Positions 28,127 to 37,165 of a stretch of 64,000 nt of DNA are shown piece after piece (the stretch's first letter is position 1; each line of letters begins with the position of its first letter). The stretch is from Serratia rubidaea. GTDB taxonomy: Bacteria; Pseudomonadota; Gammaproteobacteria; Enterobacterales; Enterobacteriaceae. The stretch lies in contig LR590463.1 in NCBI GenBank assembly GCA_901472405.1, forward strand, positions 2,418,001 through 2,482,000, read 5' to 3'. The position numbers were made by a program, and so were the translations under genes. Under the pieces are notes generated by a model that was not told where the DNA came from, did not search any database, and saw only the letters and a list, made by a program, of their open reading frames with translations.

Positions 28127-28675
28127 TTAATTCGTTGCCGGCGGGTTATCCGCCGCCGGCTGATAGGCCTGAATCGCCTCGGTCATCGGGCGGCAAAACC
28201 CCATTTCGCCGGCGGAATCGGCGCGCCATCCAGTGACATCACCATTTTGGCGTCGTCAGGGCCGTTATTGAGGCGGCAGGTCACCCCACAGCCGGCCGCC
28301 GGCATAAAGCCAAAACGCGGGTAATACTGCGGATGCCCAAGAACGGTGATGATTTTCTCGCCGGCGGCGCGCGCTGCCTCAATGCAGGTCAGCATGAGTG
28401 CGCTGCCGACGCCGGAACCCTGATGCGCCGGATGCACCGACAGCGGCGCCAACGTTACCGCCGGATGGGCGCGACGCTGGCGCGGGTGCAGACAACGTGG
28501 CCGATAACCGCACCATGGCGGTCTTTGGCAACCAGCGACAGCGCTGGGAGCCAACCTGGGTCTTGGCGCAGCTGATTCACCAATGCCGCTTCTTCGTGGG
28601 AGCCGAAAGCGTCAGCAATCACCTGCTGCACCTGGGGATATCCTGCGGGGTTTCTAAACTAATGGTTATGTTCAT
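28127..28675 (-). CDS. yjhQ: GNAT acetyltransferase YjhQ-like (antitoxin partner of TopAI), three missing bases
   Basis: About 183 residues after repair (E. coli YjhQ: 181). It starts MNITISLETPQD and continues in the next frame VIADAFGSHEEAALVNQLRQ, then TLAPLSVHPAHQGSGVGSAL (acetyl-CoA-binding motif A, Q-x-x-G-x-G/A), then ITVLGHPQYYPRFGF, and ends ADNPPATN. Frame breaks near 28640, 28468 and 28203 are each explained by one missing base. It lies 77 bases after the toxin-like gene on the same strand, the E. coli topAI-yjhQ order. Confidence 0.75.
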
Positions 28676-28752
28676 ATCATTACCTGATAGATATTGCTGT
28701 CACGTCAATAAGCCTACCGGCGGAGCCGATCGCGCCGGTAGGCAATGGGGTT

Positions 28753-29010
28753 TTAACGATTGTCGAGCTGCGCGCGGACGTGCGCCAAGCCGGTGGTATT
28801 GATGCGGTACGGCTGGCCATTGACTGACTTAATCAGTCTCTTCGTCCGCAGTTTTTTGAATACCGTAAGCGTGCAGTCGCTCAGCAACAGTCCTTCACGA
28901 CTGTAACATTCCACTGCAATTACGCGGCCGGAGGCGGCCCGGGTGTGGACGATGTGTCCGCCTTTGGCGAGGACGTGAAGCGTCCGCTGTTCCTGACGGG
29001 AGATATTCAT
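28753..29010 (-). CDS. topAI: TopAI (YjhX) toxin-like protein
   Basis: 85 residues, nearly collinear with E. coli Yjh[19 protein letters not shown] at the start, [20 protein letters not shown] in the middle and [20 protein letters not shown] at the end. E. coli TopAI inhibits DNA topoisomerase I and is neutralised by YjhQ, encoded directly downstream as here. In E. coli a short leader ORF and Rho termination silence the gene until ribosome-targeting antibiotics are present. A 7-codon ORF lies 117 bases upstream here. Confidence 0.9.
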   Translation of the reverse strand: MNISRQEQRTLHVLAKGGHIVHTRAASGRVIAVECYSREGLLLSDCTLTVFKKLRTKRLIKSVNGQPYRINTTGLAHVRAQLDNR

Positions 29011-29126
29011 GCTGTTAATTACCTGTAATCATCATATGCAAAAACGAACCGACACCGGGTGTCAGCGTAAAAAGTTTTAGCGTGGTGATAATCAGTCCCG
29101 TTTTCAGAGAAATGGGAAACCAATTA

Positions 29127-29150
29127 TCAGATGATTACATGCTCCAGCAT
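29127..29150 (-). CDS. Possible leader ORF upstream of topAI (ToiL-like)
   Basis: Seven codons plus stop, encoding MLEHVII, 117 bases upstream of the topAI start in the same direction. Its position fits the regulatory leader ORF toiL reported upstream of E. coli topAI. The product is too short for a sequence-based call, so this rests on position. Confidence 0.4.
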   Translation of the reverse strand: MLEHVII

Positions 29151-29259
29151 CAATGCCTCAGGGTGATATGGGAAAAGGAAACGTGGCGAATAATAACACA
29201 GGCCGGACGCTATTATCCAGTTTACCCGGCGGCAAAAAGGGGGCTACAATACGCAATAT

Positions 29260-29275
29260 ATGTATGGATAAACAG
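29260..29275. promoter_or_regulatory. Degenerate LexA box before qnr
   Basis: ATGT-ATGGATAA-ACAG differs from the SOS consensus CTGT-N8-ACAG at one core base. It ends nine bases before the qnr start codon, overlapping the ribosome-binding region, and qnrB genes are known to be SOS-controlled from a box close to the start. A possible promoter (TTTACC, 18 bases, TACAAT) ends at about 29250, just upstream. Confidence 0.6.
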
Positions 29276-29284
29276 GTACTTGCT

Positions 29285-29929
29285 ATGACGCTGACCCTGG
29301 ATGGCGAAAAGATCGACCGCAACCGCTTTACCGGCGCAAAAACGGAAAATGCGACCTTTCACAACTGTGATTTTTCGGGGGCGGACCTGACCGGCAGCGA
29401 GTTTATCGGCTGCACCTTCTACGACCGCGACAGCCGGCTCGGGTGCAGCTTCAACCGCGCGCAGCTGAAGGACGCCAGCTTCCAAAGCTGTGACTTATCC
29501 ATGGCGGACTTCAGAAACGTCAGCGCGTTAGGCATTGAAATCCGTGAATGCCGGGCGCAGGGCGCGGATTTTCGCGGCGCCAGCTTTATGAACATGATCA
29601 CCGCACGCACCTGGTTTTGCAGCGCCTACATCACCAAGAGCAACCTGAGTTACGCCAACTTTTCGAAAGTGGTGCTGGAAAAGTGCGAGCTGTGGGAAAA
29701 CCGCTGGCAGGGCGCGCAGGTGCTGGGGGCGAATTTCAGCGGCTCCGATCTGTCCGGCGGTGAATTTGACGCCTTCGACTGGCGCGCCGCCGATATCACC
29801 CATTGCGACCTGACCAACTCGCAGTTGGGCGAGCTGGACGTGCGCGGCGTTGACCTGCAAGGGGTGAAGCTGGACAGCGAGCAGGCGGCGCAGCTGATGG
29901 AGCGCCTGGGCATTCTGGTTATCGGCTAG
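29285..29929 (+). CDS. qnr: Qnr-family pentapeptide repeat protein (QnrB/SmaQnr type)
   Basis: 214 residues from the ATG at 29285 (MTLTLDGEKIDRNRFTGAK). Successive pentapeptide repeats of the A(D/N)LXX kind, e.g. NCDFSGADLTGSEFIGCTFY, and SCDLSMADFRNVSALGIEIR, NMITARTWFCSAYITKSNLS, NFSKVVLEKCELWENRWQG, ending ERLGILVIG. These blocks match QnrB nearly residue for residue. Qnr proteins form a right-handed beta-helix resembling DNA, bind gyrase and topoisomerase IV, and protect them from quinolones. Upstream in-frame starts (from 29153) are rejected because QnrB homology begins at MTL. Chromosomal context; no integron, IS or plasmid gene adjoins it. Confidence 0.9.
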   Translation: MTLTLDGEKIDRNRFTGAKTENATFHNCDFSGADLTGSEFIGCTFYDRDSRLGCSFNRAQLKDASFQSCDLSMADFRNVSALGIEIRECRAQGADFRGASFMNMITARTWFCSAYITKSNLSYANFSKVVLEKCELWENRWQGAQVLGANFSGSDLSGGEFDAFDWRAADITHCDLTNSQLGELDVRGVDLQGVKLDSEQAAQLMERLGILVIG

Positions 29930-29942
29930 CGCTGCCCGGCGG

Positions 29943-30911
29943 TCAGGACTCATCCATCAGGATACAGGCGTCGCCGTCGCCGCTCTGCTGGTAGCGGGCG
30001 TACAGGGCGGCCACATCAATATGGGCGAACTCCTCCGTCAGCGCATCCAGCAGGCTGCGGATGGCGGGCATCAGGCCGCGCCGCGACGGGAACAGGGCGT
30101 TCACCTCCGCCGGTTTCGGCTGCCAGGCCGGCAGCACCGTGCGCAGTTTGCCGCGCTTGAGATCCTTATACACCACAAAGGTCGGCAGCTGCACCACGCC
30201 GCGGCCTTCCAGCGCCGCGCGGCGCAGGGTGATCATATCGTCGGTCACCAGATTGGGGCTGTGGCGGATACGGCGTTCGGCGCCGTCGGGGCCGTGCAGC
30301 TGCCATTCGTGCGACTGATAGGCGGTGGTGACCGACAGGCTGGGGTAGCGGTCGAGCGCCGCCGGATCGCCGATGGCGCCGTACTTTTCCAGCAGCTGCG
30401 GGCTGGCGACCAGTTGATAAGTGCAGGGCGACAGCCGTTTGCTCGCCAATCCGCTGTCGGGCAGCGGCGGCACGTCGATACGCAGCGCCAGGTCAAAGCC
30501 TTCCCGCAGAATATCCACCTGGCGGTTGGTGCTCTCCAGATAGATCTCAACGTTCGGATAGCGCTTCATATAGCGCGCCAGCATGCCGGTCACCAGAAAA
30601 TTCAGCAGCGCCGTCGGGCAGGCGATGCGGATGCCGCCTTTCGGTTCGGTCTGGCTCTGGTGCACGATCGCCTGCGCCGCCTCCGCCGCGGCGGTCAGCT
30701 CCATACAGTGGCGGTAGTAGGCGTGGCCCAGCTCGGTGACGGAGAACTGCCGGGTGGAGCGGTTGATCAGTTTGATCTCCAGCCGCTCTTCCAGCGCATT
30801 GATGCGTCTGCTTAACCGTGATTTGGGGATTCCCAGCGCGCGCCCGGCGGCGCTGAAGCCGCCGTGTTCGACCACGCGGGCAAAGTAATACATATCATCC
30901 AGGTTCTGCAT
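29943..30911 (-). CDS. LysR-family regulator
   Basis: 322 residues from the ATG at 30911 (MQNLDDMYYFARVVEHGGFS); the track frame reaches 30935 but the HTH begins here. HTH: AGRALGIPKSRLSRRINALE. The effector domain runs from residue ~90. The pattern is that of the many LysR proteins paired with oxidoreductases. It is divergent from a zinc-type quinone oxidoreductase and probably controls it. Confidence 0.88.
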   Translation of the reverse strand: MQNLDDMYYFARVVEHGGFSAAGRALGIPKSRLSRRINALEERLEIKLINRSTRQFSVTELGHAYYRHCMELTAAAEAAQAIVHQSQTEPKGGIRIACPTALLNFLVTGMLARYMKRYPNVEIYLESTNRQVDILREGFDLALRIDVPPLPDSGLASKRLSPCTYQLVASPQLLEKYGAIGDPAALDRYPSLSVTTAYQSHEWQLHGPDGAERRIRHSPNLVTDDMITLRRAALEGRGVVQLPTFVVYKDLKRGKLRTVLPAWQPKPAEVNALFPSRRGLMPAIRSLLDALTEEFAHIDVAALYARYQQSGDGDACILMDES

Positions 30912-31020
30912 CTTTACGTTCCAATATTGCAACAATGAATTCTAAAACTGGCATTTGTGGCCTGTGTGTACCAAGTTTAAGCTAAATGGTAACAGAGTTA
31001 ACGTAAAACGGGATCATGGT

Positions 31021-32043
31021 ATGTCAGTTGAAACGAACGGCACGGCGCTGCCGGCCAGTATGAAGCAAATCATTATCCGCGAGGCCGGCGGCCCTGAGGT
31101 ATTACAGGCGGTCAGCGCGGAGCTGCCGCGTCCCGGCGCCGGTGAAGTGTTGGTGCGCGTCCGGGCGGCGGGGATTAACCGCCCTGATATTATGCAGCGG
31201 CAGGGATTATATCCGATGCCCGCCGGCGTGACGCCGATCCCCGGCCTGGAGATCGCCGGCGAGATCGTGGCGCGCGGAGAAGGGGCGACGCGTTTTGCCC
31301 TGGGCGCTAACGTCTGCGCGCTGACCGACGGCGGCGGCTATGCCGAGTACTGCGTGGTGCCGGAAACCCAACTGCTGCCGGTACCGCAGGTGTTCAGCAT
31401 GGAGCAGGCGGCGGCGCTGCCGGAAACCTTCTTCACCGTCTGGGCCAACCTGCTGGCCGACCAGCGGGTGAAGCCGGGCGACAGCGTACTGATCCACGGC
31501 GGCACCAGCGGTATCGGCACCACGGCGCTGATGCTGTGCCGGGCGCTGGGCATCACCGCCTACGCCACCGCCGGCAGCGATGAGAAATGCGCCGCCATCG
31601 CCGAACTGGGCGGCATCGGCATCAACTACCGCAGCGAAGATTTTGTGGCGGCGATTGCCCGGCACACCAACGGCGTCGGCGTTGACGCGGTGCTGGATAT
31701 TATGGGCGGCAGCTACTTTAACCAGAATATCGAGGTGCTGAAGAAGGACGGCCAGCTGATTATTATCGGTTTCCTCGGCGGCGTCGAGGCGGAAAAGGCC
31801 AACCTGATGAAGCTGGTGCTCAAGCGCGCGCGGGTGACCGGTTCCACCATGCGCGCCCGCAGCAAAGCGGAAAAAGCGCAGATTGCCCGTGAGCTGCAGC
31901 AGCACGTCTGGCCGCTGCTGGAAAGCGGCCAGTGCCGCCCGCCGCTGATCTACCAGACCTGGCCATTAGACGATGTGGCGCGCGCCCATCAGGAAATGGA
32001 CAGCGGTAAACATATCGGCAAAATTGTGCTGACCGTCGGCTGA
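31021..32043 (+). CDS. NADPH:quinone oxidoreductase of the PIG3/zeta-crystallin type
   Basis: 340 residues from the ATG at 31021. MDR superfamily: AAGINRPDIMQRQGLYPMPA in the N-terminal domain, the NAD(P)-binding ILIHGGTSGIGTTA-type motif (SVLIHGGTSGIGTTALML) near residue 160, and VLDIMGGSYFNQNIE. No structural or catalytic zinc cysteines are visible, as expected for quinone reductases. The PIG3-like branch reduces quinones with NADPH in the cytoplasm. Divergent from LysR. Confidence 0.88.
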   Translation: MSVETNGTALPASMKQIIIREAGGPEVLQAVSAELPRPGAGEVLVRVRAAGINRPDIMQRQGLYPMPAGVTPIPGLEIAGEIVARGEGATRFALGANVCALTDGGGYAEYCVVPETQLLPVPQVFSMEQAAALPETFFTVWANLLADQRVKPGDSVLIHGGTSGIGTTALMLCRALGITAYATAGSDEKCAAIAELGGIGINYRSEDFVAAIARHTNGVGVDAVLDIMGGSYFNQNIEVLKKDGQLIIIGFLGGVEAEKANLMKLVLKRARVTGSTMRARSKAEKAQIARELQQHVWPLLESGQCRPPLIYQTWPLDDVARAHQEMDSGKHIGKIVLTVG

Positions 32044-32063
32044 CGCGACAGCGGCAGAGAAGG

Positions 32064-32096
32064 CATAAAAAAGCCCGCTTGATTACCAAGCGGGCT
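32064..32096 (-). terminator. Intrinsic terminator of the Gcd-like paralogue gene
   Basis: Stem AGCCCGCTT / AAGCGGGCT (32072-32080 / 32088-32096) with a 7-base loop; on the minus strand it is followed by TTTTTTATGCC. The + strand copy lacks a T run. Confidence 0.85.
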
Positions 32097-32117
32097 ATCT
32101 CATCTTACGGGGCGGGA

Positions 32118-34550
32118 TTATTTATCCAGCGCGTAGGCAATCACGTAATCGCCGCGATCCGGCGACTGACGTGCGCCGCCGGCGGAGATCAGGATGTACT
32201 GCTTGCCGGTTTCCGGTGAGATATAGCTCATCGGAGTGCCGCCGCTGCCGACCGGCAGGCGCGCTTTCCACACCTCTTTACCGGTGGACGAGTCAAAGGC
32301 GCGCAGGTAGTAATCCTGCGTACCGGCGATAAACACCAGGCCGCCCTGAGTGGCCAGCGTACCGCCCAGCGTCGGCATGCCGACCGGCATCTGCGCATGC
32401 ATTTTGATGCCGAACGGGCCGGTGTCCTGCACGGTGCCGGCCGGTACCTGCCAGACCACTTTCTGGGTCTTCAGATCGATGGCGGACAGGGTGCCGAACG
32501 GCGGCTTCTGGCACGGAATGCCCAGTGGCGACATAAAGCGGTTTTTGTTTACCGCATACGGCGTGCCTTTCAGCGGCACCGCGCCCATACCGGTATTCAC
32601 CGACTCACCGCCGTTGCTGGCCGGCGCGTTGGCGTCTTCCTGCTTCTGCGGAATCATCTGCACCCACAGGCCCAGACGCATATCGTTGGCGAAGATATAG
32701 TGGTTGTTCGGATCAACCGACAGGCCGCCCCAGTTCATGCCGCCGAGCGAGCCGGGGAAGCTGAGGGAGACGTCGGTGTCCGGTGCGGTAAACAGCCCGT
32801 CGTAGCGCATCGATTTAAAGCTGATGCGGCACATCAGCTGATCGAACGGCGTGGCGCCCCACATATCCGATTCGCTGAGCTTCTGCGCGCCAATCTGCGG
32901 CATGCCGACCGAGAACGGCTGGGTGGCGGAATACTGCTCGTTCGGGATATTGCGGGTGTTCACCGGCAGCTCTTTGACCTCGGTCAGCGGCTTGCCGGTA
33001 TGGCGATCCAGCACGAAGATCTGGCCGGTTTTCGCACCAAACACCAGCGCCGGTTTGGTGCTACCGTCCTTCATCGGGAAGTCGATCAGGCTCGGCTGCA
33101 TCGGGATATCGAAGTCCCACAGATCGTTATGCACGGTCTGGTAGACCCATTTCTCTTTGCCGGTGGTGGCGTCCAGCGCCAGGATGGACGCGCCATATTT
33201 GTGGTCCAGCTTGGTGCGGTTGGCGCCCCACAGGTCCACCGACGAGCTGCCCATCGGCAGGAACACGGTGTTCATCGCCGGGTCGTAGGACATCGGCGCC
33301 CAGGAGTTCGGGGTGCTGCGCACATAGTGCTGGCCCGGCTTCAACGCCGCATTCGGGTCGTCGTTGCCCGGGTCGAACGCCCAGCGCATGGCGCCGGTGA
33401 TGACGTCAAAGCCGCGCAGTACGCCGCCGGGCATATCGGTCTGAACGTTATCCGCCACGCGGCCGCCCACCACCACGGTGGTGCCGGCCAGGGTCGGCGC
33501 GGAGGTCAGCTGATATTTCGGATCGGCGGCGTCGCCGAGGCCGGCTTTCAGATCGACGATGCCGTTCTGGCCAAAGTGCTGGCAGAACTCGCCGTTGTCG
33601 GCGTTAATCGCCACCAAGCGAGCATCGATGGTGTTCATCAGGATACGACGCTGGCAGCTGTCACCGGCCGCCAGCGCTACCGGCGCGGCAGGGGTGGAGC
33701 CGGGAACGCTCGGCTGCGGAATCGGCTTGTTAACGTCGAAATAGGCCAGGCCGCGGCAGCGGTTCCAGACCTGAGACTGGGCGTTGATTTCACGCTTCCA
33801 GATCTGTTTGCCGCTGTCGACGTCAACCGCAATCACGTTATTGTGCGGGGTGCAGAGGAAAATGCGGTTGCCGACCTGCAGCGGCGTCTGCTGATCTTCC
33901 GCGCCGTTGCCGTCCGGGCTAAGCGGGATGTCGCCGGTGTGGAAGGTCCAGGCCACTTTCAGATCTTTAACGTTGTCGCGGGTGATCTGGTCCAGCGCCA
34001 CAAAACGGTCGCCGCCCGGCGTATTGCCGTAGTTGTCCCAGTCTTTCTGCTGTTTGGCTTTATCCACCGGCACCAGCGGCAGCTGCTCGCCGCTAAAGGC
34101 CACGGTCGGATGCGGCTGGAACATCTGCACAAAGGTCACGCCCATACCAACGGCCAACAGCGCCGACAGCAGATAGGAGAGTTTGCCCAGCGGCGCTTTA
34201 CCTTCCGCCTTGCGCAGCGCCGGCCAGGTGAGAAACGCCAGCAGCATCAGGCCGGTCGGCACCATCAGGCGCGACACCAGCGGCCAGAAGTCGAAGCCGG
34301 CGTCAATCACCGACCAAATCAGGGTGCCGATAAACACCAGCAGGAACAGCACTACCGCCGACGAGCGGCGGCGGAACAGCTGGATGGCCGCCAACAGCGT
34401 CACCACGCCGGCGATCAGGAAGTACCAGCTGCCGCCCAGCGAGACCAGCTTGCCGCCGGCAATGGCGAAAAACAGCCCGGTGGCGGCGAGGACGATCCCC
34501 AATAACACGCACCATATTTTCATGCCCGGTCGGGCATTTATATCAGACAT
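32118..34550 (-). CDS. Membrane-bound PQQ-dependent dehydrogenase, glucose/quinate/shikimate family (Gcd paralogue)
   Basis: 810 residues, intact. Five N-terminal membrane spans (residues ~10-130) anchor it to the inner membrane, followed by an eight-bladed PQQ propeller in the periplasm with DWDNYGNTPGGDRFVALDQI, AWTFHTGDIPL, NSWAPMSYDPAMN, WVYQTVHNDLWDFDIPMQPS and a conserved end. It lies downstream of pqqF on the same strand. It differs from Gcd at the residue matching E. coli His262, which is Trp here (VWNRCRGLAYF against FQHITCRGVSY in the other Gcd); His262 affects substrate choice in E. coli Gcd. The substrate may be quinate, shikimate or another polyol rather than glucose. Electrons pass to ubiquinone. 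Confidence 0.88.
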   Translation of the reverse strand: MSDINARPGMKIWCVLLGIVLAATGLFFAIAGGKLVSLGGSWYFLIAGVVTLLAAIQLFRRRSSAVVLFLLVFIGTLIWSVIDAGFDFWPLVSRLMVPTGLMLLAFLTWPALRKAEGKAPLGKLSYLLSALLAVGMGVTFVQMFQPHPTVAFSGEQLPLVPVDKAKQQKDWDNYGNTPGGDRFVALDQITRDNVKDLKVAWTFHTGDIPLSPDGNGAEDQQTPLQVGNRIFLCTPHNNVIAVDVDSGKQIWKREINAQSQVWNRCRGLAYFDVNKPIPQPSVPGSTPAAPVALAAGDSCQRRILMNTIDARLVAINADNGEFCQHFGQNGIVDLKAGLGDAADPKYQLTSAPTLAGTTVVVGGRVADNVQTDMPGGVLRGFDVITGAMRWAFDPGNDDPNAALKPGQHYVRSTPNSWAPMSYDPAMNTVFLPMGSSSVDLWGANRTKLDHKYGASILALDATTGKEKWVYQTVHNDLWDFDIPMQPSLIDFPMKDGSTKPALVFGAKTGQIFVLDRHTGKPLTEVKELPVNTRNIPNEQYSATQPFSVGMPQIGAQKLSESDMWGATPFDQLMCRISFKSMRYDGLFTAPDTDVSLSFPGSLGGMNWGGLSVDPNNHYIFANDMRLGLWVQMIPQKQEDANAPASNGGESVNTGMGAVPLKGTPYAVNKNRFMSPLGIPCQKPPFGTLSAIDLKTQKVVWQVPAGTVQDTGPFGIKMHAQMPVGMPTLGGTLATQGGLVFIAGTQDYYLRAFDSSTGKEVWKARLPVGSGGTPMSYISPETGKQYILISAGGARQSPDRGDYVIAYALDK

Positions 34551-34836
34551 ATCAGTGACTCTCCCGAATCATATTACCTATCGTCATGTGTTAACAAAGT
34601 GTAATCGCTGGCCGGCATTGCGCCACCGAAGCGGGGCATGGCGGGGCGATGAGACCGTTAAGACAGGCATTGTACCATTTGATTCGTTTTTTGTCGTTAC
34701 AGATATGTGTCGTATAAAAATGATTAATGTGAAGATTTAGATCTGAGGCATGGCGTCGCGACGACGGACTACCGTTATAGGATGGCAGCGCTGTGTGTCT
34801 GGAATTTATCCAGGATGTCGCGACCTAAACGCTCAT
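34551..34836. other. Intergenic region between pqqF and the Gcd paralogue
   Basis: About 290 bases with no convincing gene. AT-rich near 34670-34740, where a promoter for the Gcd paralogue is likely. No terminator with a T run was seen after pqqF. Confidence 0.4.
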
Positions 34837-37163
34837 TCAGTCCGCAGTAAACAACCGGCGCTGTCCGTCAAGCAGCGCCGGCAAATCCAGCGCCGCCAGC
34901 GCGGCGGCGTCCGGCCGCTGTTCCAACACCTCGTCCCGCGTGCGCTGCCAATAATCGCCGGCGGCGGATTGCAGGCTCTGCGCCAGCGTCTGTTTCGCCT
35001 GCTGCAGCGCCGTTGCGTCCAGCGCGGCTAATTCCTGCCTCATCTGCTGTAAAAACTCATGGGTATAGTTGTGTAACTGCTCAAGACTGCAGCGCGGCGA
35101 CTGTAAGGCAAACAGCATGCCGTCGCGATCGGCGCAGCGGTGATAGGCGCAGTGCGCCACGTAGCCGATATTCAGCTCGACGCGCAGCCGCTGGAAGAAG
35201 CGGGCGCATACAGCTGCGCCAGCAACCGCAGCGCCAGCCGCGCCGTCGGCGTGGCGTCCGCCAGCGGATAGAACAGCAGCAGCGTGCGGTCATCGGCGCG
35301 GTCGTCGCTAAGCCGCACCGGCGGCGCGGCGGCGATCGGCATGACATCCTGCGCGGTGACGATCGGCGCCGGAAAGGCGGAGAGCAGCTGACTGAGCTGC
35401 TGATGCAGCGCCGCATCGCCGGCAAACAGCGTCGCCTGCCAGCTCACCGCGTCGACCGGCGGCGCCAGCACCTCCGGCAATTGCGCCGCCAGACGGCGCA
35501 CGGCGATTTCGCCCTGAGCGCGCAGCTGCGTACGCTGCCAGCTGAGCGCCGCCTCCTGCTTAAGTGCATCGTCAAGAGTGGTCAGGCGCTGATTGATCTG
35601 ACTGAGCGCCCGGCACAGCAGCGGCGCGTCGCCGGACACTTGCAGCGTCCAGACGCCGTAACTCTGCGTGAAGCCGAGCGAACCGCCCTGATGGGTAATT
35701 TCTGCCGCCAGCGTGCGCAGCGCCGACGTCAGCAACGCGGCCTGTTCGGACGCCAGCGGCGTAGACGGCGCGGGGCGCAGCAGCAGCACCGGCGGATGAT
35801 CGCCGTCGGCGCGCCAGCTCAGCGGCGCGCGTTCCGTAGGCAGCGCCAACGGCGTCGACGGGGCGTCGTGGCGCGGGTAGAAACGGTAATCCGGCGGCCG
35901 GCGCGCGCTGTGGGCGGCGACAAAAGGCGTCAGCGCCAGCGGCAACCCCTGCACCATTCGCGATTCGGCGGCCGTCTCGGCGCTGACCAACAGGCGGCGC
36001 AGGTTGCCGGCCGTCAGTTCGGCCAGACAGGCTGGCCACGGCGCATTTTCCGCCAGCGGCGGCAGGCCGAATGCCCGCGCCCGCAGCTGGTCAAGCGGCG
36101 TCAGTCGCATAAAGTCCTGATTGCCGCGCCGGGCGTAGTGTTCACGCTGCGCGGCGCTGAGCGACGGCAGCTGCTGCAGCCAGCCCAGCAGGGCGTTTTC
36201 AATGATTGCCGCCTCCGCCGCGCTGCCGCGGTTGACGCTGAAGATAAACGTCAGCAGCGCGCGATCGTCGGCGCAGGGGGTATGCTGCAGGCGGACGGCA
36301 TCGCAGCAGGCGCTGCGGCGCAGGTGCGCCATCAGGCTGCCGGGCGCTTCGTCCTGCAGCAGCGCGTCCAGCAGGCGCAGCCCGTCACGGGCGGCGGCAT
36401 CCGCCGCGTTAAGCGCAAAGGTGAAACGCAGCTGCGGCAGTCCCGGCAAATTCAGCCGACGATCGTCACGCGGGATCAGCCGTGGTGCCGCCGTGCTGTC
36501 GGCGACGACGCAGGACGGCAGCGGCTGCGTCAGCGTTTCCGCCAGCTGCCGCAGCTGCGCAAGCGGCAGCGGCGCCTGCAGCCACAGCGTCATATTCGCC
36601 GTGTGGTAATGGCGGCGGTGGAAATCACGCAGGGCGGCGCACAGCGCCGGCATATCGTCGCCAAACGCCCGGCGGTTGCCGACGGTAAAACGCCGCATGG
36701 CGGCAATGCCGTCAAACGCCTGCTGCTGCGCGGCCTCGCACAGCGTATCGGCGTCTTGGCACAGCAGCTGGTATTCGGCGTCGATCACCTCAACCTCCTG
36801 CGCCAGCGCCGGCAGGGCCAGCAGCGGGGCGGCCAGCATGTCGATCAGCCGCGCCAGGCCGTCGGCGAAGCGTTCGCCGTCAAGCTCAAAAAAGAAGTGG
36901 GTCGCGGTTTCGCGGGTGGTGGCGTTGAGGCGGCCGCCGTGGGCCGGCACCCAGCTCATCAGCCGCTGGTCGCCGTCAAAGGTGTGACTGCCGCGAAACA
37001 GCATATGCTCCAGCAGGTGCGCCAGCCCCGGCCAGTCCGACGGTTCGTGGTAACTGCCGGCGTCAATCTGCATCAACGCCGCCGCGCGCGGCGCGGCGGC
37101 ATCGGCGAGCAGCTTAAGCCGCAGGCCGCTCGCGAGCCGCAGCGTGAGCGGGGGCTGGGACAT
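34837..37163 (-). CDS. pqqF: PqqF, M16-family zinc protease, one missing base
   Basis: About 775 residues after repair (Klebsiella PqqF is ~760). The inverted zinc motif HLLEHMLF (HxxEH, residues ~49-53) and the distal Glu in EVEVIDAEYQ (residues ~123-132) identify an M16 pitrilysin-type protease. PqqF is proposed to cut the crosslinked Glu-Tyr core from modified PqqA. The frame breaks near 35192, where TARLALRLLAQLYAP should continue AFFQRLRVELNIG; one T missing explains it, and the rejoined C-terminus ends GQRRLFTAD. It starts three bases before the end of pqqE. Confidence 0.88.
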
Positions 37164-37165
37164 GT

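Noticed and set aside
29153..29284. N-terminal extension of Qnr from the upstream start
   Set aside because: QnrB homology starts at MTL (29285), and the extension would run through the promoter and LexA-like box.
32397..34505. 702-codon ORF on the + strand
   Set aside because: Antisense shadow of the Gcd paralogue with the same His/Arg-rich bias and no recognisable domain.
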